Part shown: piece after piece, positions 59,517 to 64,000 of the stretch
Layout of the letters: every line of letters begins with the position of its first letter
How positions within the stretch are numbered: position 1 is the first letter of the stretch
NCBI RefSeq assembly: GCF_002934685.1
Contig: NZ_NKHL01000118.1
Span: 242,438-306,437 of the forward strand
Length of the DNA: 64,000 nt
From: Pseudomonas bohemica
GTDB lineage: Bacteria > Pseudomonadota > Gammaproteobacteria > Pseudomonadales > Pseudomonadaceae
Direction of reading: 5' to 3'
Program-made: the position numbers and the translations under genes
Notes under the pieces: generated by a model
What the model saw: only the letters and a program-made list of their open reading frames with translations
What the model was told of the DNA's origin: nothing
Database searches by the model: none

Positions 59517-61109
59517 TCAAGCGGACGCAAGAATCGCGTCGGACAGTTTTTCGGCGATCATCAAGGTCGGCAGATTGGTATTGGCGCGGGGGATGACCGG
59601 GATGACCGAGGCGTCGGCGACGCGCAGGCCGTGGACGCCGATCACCCGACCGTCGGCGTCTACCACGGCCAGCGGGTCATCGACCGAGCCCATTCGGCAC
59701 GTGCCGCTGGCGTGCCACACGCCGCCGACGTTGGCGCGCAGGTAACGCTCGAGGCTGTCGTCGTTTTGCAGAAGCTCCGATAGTAACGGGCCGTCCAGCG
59801 ACGCTTCGGCGAAGCGGGTCAGGCGCGGCGGGCCGCTGAACGCGGCAACGGCAGGGTGGGCAAAGGCTGCAGCCAATAGGCGCAGCCCTTCGCGCAGTCG
59901 GTCCAGGTCGCGGCGGTCGGACAGCAGGTTGAAGTCCGCTGCCGGATACTGCGCCGGGTCCTTGCTGCGCAAACGCAATTGTCCGCTCGACGAAGGCTTG
60001 TTTACCCACAGCACTGCACTGGCCGTGCCGAGGGCCCAGTTGCTGAGGATGCCCAGATACAGGTCCGAGGGCACGCTGGCGTCGACCCCGGAAGAGGCCC
60101 TGGCGGCGAGCAAGTGAACGGCGTTGGGTTCATCGTTGGGCAGCGGGCTTTCGTGCAACCTCGCAGACAATCCGATAGAGCTGTGCTCCCAGAGGTTCTG
60201 CCCTACACCCGGACGGTCGGCGATCACGGCGATACCCAGGTCGCGCAATTGATCCGCGGGGCCGATGCCTGCGCGCAGCAGCAACGCGGGCGTTTGCAGG
60301 GCACCTGCGGTAAGAATGACCTCGCCTGCGCTCACTGACAGCACCTGACTCCTGCGCTCAAGTTGCACGCCACTGATGCGATTGCCCGCTACGTTCAACC
60401 GGTTCACGTGGGAATCGGTCCACACCGTCAGGTTGGGCCGCTGACGAATTTCGGGGCTCAGGTAGCCGCGGGCGGCAGACACACGCTGATTGTTCTCGAC
60501 CGCCACCGCAGGGGCGAAATAACCGTCTTCGAATCGCCCGTTCTGGTCCACGATGTCGTTCAGTCCCTGCGCTTGCAGTGCCAGCGCCGAGGCCTGGGTA
60601 AACCGTCCCCAGTGTTGCGAGTGAGTGCGCGCAATCGGGATCGGGCCGGTCTGGCCATGCAGCTCAGGGTCGCTGGAACCGAAGTCCAGGTCGCGCTCCA
60701 GCTTACGAAAATAGGGCAGCACGTCCGCCCAGCTCCAACCTTCGATGCCGTGCCTGGCCCACTCGTCGTAATCGGCTGGCAGGCCACGGTTGGCGACCAT
60801 CATGTTGACGCTGGAGCCGCCGCCCAGAATGCGTCCCTGTTCATAGAGTTGCTCTCCACGCTCCACCTCAGGGTGCTCGCTGGCGCGCAGAATGTTCAAC
60901 TTGGGCCAGATAAACCGTTCGCCGGCCACACGAGGCAGCCAAGGCTGTAGCCCGTCGAGTATTTCGGGCGGCGTGCTGTCGTGAGGCGTATCGGCACCGG
61001 CTTCGATCAACAACACGCGTTTATCGGCGCGCGCCGAGAGGCGATTGGCGAGGACGCTCCCTGCAGTGCCCCCGCCGACGATGACGTAGTCGTAATGATG
61101 GTCGCTCAT
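59517..61109 (-). CDS. GMC-family FAD-dependent alcohol oxidoreductase
   Basis: A 530-aa GMC oxidoreductase (choline dehydrogenase-like). The FAD-binding 'YVIVGGGTAGSVLANRLS' lies at the N terminus, with 'GRILGGGSSVNMMVANRG' near residue 90 and the catalytic 'WHASGTCRMGS' near 470. GGAGGAGAA precedes the ATG at 61109; a Met five codons earlier is less likely. It probably oxidises an alcohol released from, or still carrying, the sulfur group, then passes the aldehyde to the downstream dehydrogenase. Confidence 0.92.
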   Translation of the reverse strand: MSDHHYDYVIVGGGTAGSVLANRLSARADKRVLLIEAGADTPHDSTPPEILDGLQPWLPRVAGERFIWPKLNILRASEHPEVERGEQLYEQGRILGGGSSVNMMVANRGLPADYDEWARHGIEGWSWADVLPYFRKLERDLDFGSSDPELHGQTGPIPIARTHSQHWGRFTQASALALQAQGLNDIVDQNGRFEDGYFAPAVAVENNQRVSAARGYLSPEIRQRPNLTVWTDSHVNRLNVAGNRISGVQLERRSQVLSVSAGEVILTAGALQTPALLLRAGIGPADQLRDLGIAVIADRPGVGQNLWEHSSIGLSARLHESPLPNDEPNAVHLLAARASSGVDASVPSDLYLGILSNWALGTASAVLWVNKPSSSGQLRLRSKDPAQYPAADFNLLSDRRDLDRLREGLRLLAAAFAHPAVAAFSGPPRLTRFAEASLDGPLLSELLQNDDSLERYLRANVGGVWHASGTCRMGSVDDPLAVVDADGRVIGVHGLRVADASVIPVIPRANTNLPTLMIAEKLSDAILASA

Positions 61110-61165
61110 ACGGTTCTCCTCCAACGGCGAAGGGCCGCTGGTTGTTCAATGCTATGAATGGACGG

Positions 61166-63445
61166 TCAGAAGCCCAGGGACACAGATGCGACCAGAGAGC
61201 GTGGCTGGCCTTTGTAGTAGGTCGGCGCGCCATAGAAGTCTGTGTTGGCCGGGTCGGCATCGATGGTTCCGGACTTCACACCCGAGAGGTACTGCTTATC
61301 GAAGATGTTGTTCGCATTGAGGCTGACGGTGGTGTCCTTGATCCCAGGGATCAGGCCCTTGAAGCGGTAGCCCAGGTTCAGGTCAAACACGGTGTAGCCC
61401 GAGATTTTCTCGTTGTTCGCCAGGTCGCCGTAGTAGCTGCCGGTGTAACGCCCGAGGAAGTTGGTGTAGAACGCCTCGTTGTCGTAGCCGATTCCGGCGC
61501 TCGCCAATTGGTGAGGGGTGTCGTATAGCTGGTTGCCCTGGGTATCGGCAGTGGCGCCGCCCGCGCTGTAGTCAGAGCGCTGAGTAGAGCTGAGCGAGGT
61601 CCACGATGCGAAATAGTTGAAGTTCGCAGGTAACTTGCCGTTGACCGACAGCTCCAGCCCTTTGGTGACGACGTCTCCGGCGTTGAAGTACGACGTCACG
61701 CCGGTCAGCTGTTCGAACGCAGCCTGCCGATTCTTGAACTTGTCGTAGAACACCGCGGCACTCAGCAACGTGTTATCCGTGCTGTAGCGCCAGCCCAGTT
61801 CCTGGTTCCAGGTCAGCTCTGGCTTCTGCTTGTCGCCCCCGTCAATGCGCCCGTACACCGAGGCAATTGCCGGGACGCGCATGTTGGAGGTGGTGTTGTA
61901 GTAGAACTGGTTACGCTCATCGAGCTGATAACTGAGGCTCAGACTTGGCAGGAAACGGTTGTAATCCTCGCTGTTGCCGTAGGCGGTCAGGTGATCGTCA
62001 CCTTCAAGCCGGGTGTGTTGCCAGGCCAGCCCGGTGGTCAGGGTCAAAGGTTCGGTAATGTTCCAGGTGTCCTGGACCCAGAGCTTTTGCGTGGTGATCT
62101 GATTCGACTGATTGGTCGCATAGACCTTGTTGCCGAGGCCATCGCGAATCGTCTCGCTGCCATCGATGCCCGCTGGCTTGCCATTGCCTTTGATCGGCGT
62201 GTACACGATCTGATTGCGCGCGTGGGTGTAGTCAGTCCAGAGGCCAAGTTGCAGCACATTTTTGTCGGTGAGAGTGAAGTCCAGGGTATTGCTGGAACCG
62301 ATCCGGTATTGCGTGGGGAACAATTGCAACGAGGCAGGTACGACCGGATCGATGGCATCGCCGTCATGATTGACGTCGGTGCCCAGCGTGCCCTCGTTGA
62401 CGGCGGCAGTGGCAATGGACGCCGTGCCATCGGTGACCCGCACGTAGTACGGGTTGACCTTGAGCTGGACGCCATCGGACAGATTGAATAGCCCGTTGAG
62501 CCCGTACGTCTGGATCTTGAAGTCGGCGCGCGAGTTGGCGGCGCTGGTGCCTGGAACCGTCACGTCGGCCACGCCAGCGGTGCCGCCTTCGGTCGGGTAT
62601 TTCGCGGTCGGGTAGCCACTGTCGTACGAGCTGCCACGGTACTGCGCGAGTGTCGGGCTCTGGTAACTGTTGCTGCGCATCAGGAAGCTGGAGAACAGCG
62701 CGTTGATCTGGTTGCCGTCGCCCCATTTGTATTGAATATTGCCTTCGTAACGGTCGGACTCGAGCTTGCCGTCGGTGTCATCCCACAGATCGCCGGTGGT
62801 CCGCGATGCCGAAAGCCAGGCTGACAAGCCATTCCACTCGCCGGTGTTGACCCGCAGGAACGTACGATGGAGGTCGTTACTGCCCACGCTTTGCTTGAGG
62901 GTCACGCCACTCTCTGCCGTCGGCGCCACCGATTTGATTTCCACGCTGCCACCGCTTGCGGTCAGTGTCGGGGCATTGATCGATGACGAGCCGTACAGGA
63001 CGTTCACCGACTGGTAGTTTTCCGGGTCGCCCATGAAGTCGGCGTGAGGCGTCAGGAATTGAGGGTCATTGAGGGGAATGCCGTCGCGGGTGAAGCCCAG
63101 TTGATCCTGGGAGAAGCCGCGGATGTTCAGCGAACCTTCGGTGATCCCGCTGGAGTCGCCGCCGCTGACGTGTACCCCAGGCACATATTTGAGCGCGCCG
63201 GTGACAGCGCTGTCGAGGCCGACGAACTTTTCAAGCTGCGCCTTGGTCAGGGTCCCGCGCGACTGCGGCGCTGTCTCTTTCTTGACATCGCCGACGTAGG
63301 TTTCAGTGGCTTGATCCTGGCCTTGAACCACGACTGCATCAAGCAGTGGTTCGTCGGCCTGAGCCATCGCGTAGCCAGAAATCAATAATGTGCTGGTCAG
63401 CGAGAATGCCAGTTGGCGGCGCTGGAAGCCTCTTGTGTAAAGCAT
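61166..63445 (-). CDS. TonB-dependent outer-membrane receptor
   Basis: A receptor of about 759 aa. The signal peptide is 'RRQLAFSLTSTLLISGYAMA'; plug motifs are 'SGGDSSGITEGSLNIRGFSQD' (within 'NIRGFS') and 'VNVLYGSSSINAPTLTASGGSV'; the barrel ends 'VASVSLGF'. The start at 63445 lies just downstream of a sigma-54 promoter; the frame open to 63610 includes promoter DNA. It heads the operon receptor, GMC oxidoreductase, aldehyde dehydrogenase and perhaps MFS. The absence of iron-related neighbours supports uptake of an organosulfur or alcohol compound. Confidence 0.9.
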   Translation of the reverse strand: MLYTRGFQRRQLAFSLTSTLLISGYAMAQADEPLLDAVVVQGQDQATETYVGDVKKETAPQSRGTLTKAQLEKFVGLDSAVTGALKYVPGVHVSGGDSSGITEGSLNIRGFSQDQLGFTRDGIPLNDPQFLTPHADFMGDPENYQSVNVLYGSSSINAPTLTASGGSVEIKSVAPTAESGVTLKQSVGSNDLHRTFLRVNTGEWNGLSAWLSASRTTGDLWDDTDGKLESDRYEGNIQYKWGDGNQINALFSSFLMRSNSYQSPTLAQYRGSSYDSGYPTAKYPTEGGTAGVADVTVPGTSAANSRADFKIQTYGLNGLFNLSDGVQLKVNPYYVRVTDGTASIATAAVNEGTLGTDVNHDGDAIDPVVPASLQLFPTQYRIGSSNTLDFTLTDKNVLQLGLWTDYTHARNQIVYTPIKGNGKPAGIDGSETIRDGLGNKVYATNQSNQITTQKLWVQDTWNITEPLTLTTGLAWQHTRLEGDDHLTAYGNSEDYNRFLPSLSLSYQLDERNQFYYNTTSNMRVPAIASVYGRIDGGDKQKPELTWNQELGWRYSTDNTLLSAAVFYDKFKNRQAAFEQLTGVTSYFNAGDVVTKGLELSVNGKLPANFNYFASWTSLSSTQRSDYSAGGATADTQGNQLYDTPHQLASAGIGYDNEAFYTNFLGRYTGSYYGDLANNEKISGYTVFDLNLGYRFKGLIPGIKDTTVSLNANNIFDKQYLSGVKSGTIDADPANTDFYGAPTYYKGQPRSLVASVSLGF

Positions 63446-63481
63446 GTGTATCCCCAGGTATGTAGGCAGTGAAGGGGATAT

Positions 63482-63497
63482 AGCAAGCGATATGCCA
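63482..63497 (-). promoter_or_regulatory. Sigma-54 promoter of the receptor-GMC-ALDH operon
   Basis: On the minus strand TGGCATATCGCTTGCT matches the -24/-12 consensus with exact GG-N10-GC spacing. It lies about 37 bp before the receptor start. Two TGCTG/CAGCA palindromes lie 50-115 bp upstream. Confidence 0.87.
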
Positions 63498-63548
63498 CTG
63501 CTTGTTGAGCCAATGATTGCGGGGGATGCAGCCTGTACTCGGGCGAAG

Positions 63549-63598
63549 GCTGCTGTTTTAGCAGCACCGCCCCCAGAGAGGCAGTTGCTGGGGCAGCA
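63549..63598. promoter_or_regulatory. Probable upstream activator sites (two palindromes)
   Basis: GCTGCT-GTTTT-AGCAGC (63549-63565) and TGCTG-GGG-CAGCA (63586-63598) repeat the palindrome theme seen at 50899 and 56777. They sit at typical enhancer distance from the promoter at 63482. The rest of the gap to 63910 shows no gene or repeat. Confidence 0.6.
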
Positions 63599-63910
63599 CA
63601 CCATCAGCACGGCAGTCGTGAGTAAATCTGGTTGCCCGCGAGCTCACGCTCCCACGGGGACAGGCGTGCAGTTGTGATGATTGTGGATAGGGGTTTTCAG
63701 CGAAACTGCAGGAGGGTAAATGGGATCGATGTCGGCGGGAATGACACCTTCCTGGCCCGGGATAGCCGCAGGCCGGGAAAAGCATGCCACACCCAGACTG
63801 ACATCTGCGGGTTGCCTCGATTCCGGCCTCGCCTGGGCTGGCATTCGTGGTCTGCTCTCGATCCGGCAGCTCCTGCGCCCTTCGGGCAGAAGCCATGTCA
63901 CAGACATCCG

Positions 63911-64000
63911 CTACTTCGCGGTTATCACCGACAACTTGGTAATCCCGGCTTTCTCGATCGAGGCCATGGCCCGGGCCACTTCGCCATAATTCACGCCGTT
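63911..64000 (-). CDS. ExbD/TolR-family protein, 3' end only
   Basis: The last 29 codons of a gene entering from the right edge. The encoded tail 'GVNYGEVARAMASIEKAG' then 'ITKLSVITAK' matches the C-terminal periplasmic end of ExbD proteins. It differs from the ExbD at 24997-25428. Its place beside two TonB receptors suggests a dedicated TonB-ExbBD energising system in the island. Confidence 0.8.
   Translation of the reverse strand, partial: NGVNYGEVARAMASIEKAGITKLSVITAK

Overview
This window is chromosomal DNA of a Pseudomonas species, most likely of the P. fluorescens/P. syringae lineage. Base composition is high-GC in genes and AT-rich in promoters. REP-type palindromes sit in the gaps. 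The core gene order matches the genus: exbB-exbD-lpxK-Trm112-kdsB-murB-rne-rluC-HAD-sppA-maf-yceD-rpmF-plsX-fabD-fabG-acpP-fabF-pabC-mltG.

Layout. 1-440: tandem tRNA-Glu/tRNA-Gly pairs with a terminator. 533-4621: a large SNF2-type helicase. 4740-15342: a first organosulfur cluster. It holds a DszC-like and a DszA/NtaA-like flavin monooxygenase, an SsuA-like binding protein, a four-domain rhodanese, a 3-mercaptopropionate-type thiol dioxygenase, a LysR regulator, a class II aldolase, an SsuD-like monooxygenase and a lipoprotein SsuA-like binding protein. 15460-18852: two small conserved genes and a FadE-type acyl-CoA dehydrogenase. 19359-21067: a YadG/YadH ABC exporter. 21347-44608: conserved housekeeping genes for ComEC, an ExbBD pair, lipid A/KDO/peptidoglycan precursors, RNase E, pseudouridylation and fatty-acid synthesis.

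44830-64000: a second, accessory organosulfur island that begins exactly where tmk-holB would be expected after mltG. It encodes an SfnR-like sigma-54 activator, an SsuBC-type ABC transporter with two separate permeases, two cytoplasmic proteins resembling the desulfinase DszB, an SsuD-like monooxygenase, a class II aldolase, a periplasmic binding protein, two TonB-dependent receptors, an MFS transporter, an aldehyde dehydrogenase, a GMC oxidoreductase and the 3' end of an exbD.

The most interesting result is that this island looks like one sigma-54 regulon and a possible uptake-and-desulfurisation pathway. Four well-matched -24/-12 promoters and one weaker one sit before its transcription units. 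Each is accompanied upstream by TGCTG/CAGCA palindromes, or by a repeated element ending CGATCAGCAA. The two 'substrate-binding' proteins lack signal peptides. One carries the Cys, His and Arg expected of the DszB active site; its neighbour has Ser in place of Cys. A plausible reading is outer-membrane uptake by TonB receptors, inner-membrane ABC import, flavin-dependent C-S oxidation, desulfination to sulfite, and oxidation of the carbon skeleton by the GMC and aldehyde dehydrogenases. The substrate is unknown.

Other notable points are a 210-bp intergenic repeat present twice with a covarying stem, the absence of ptpA between kdsB and murB, and likely leaderless transcripts for yceD and rluC.
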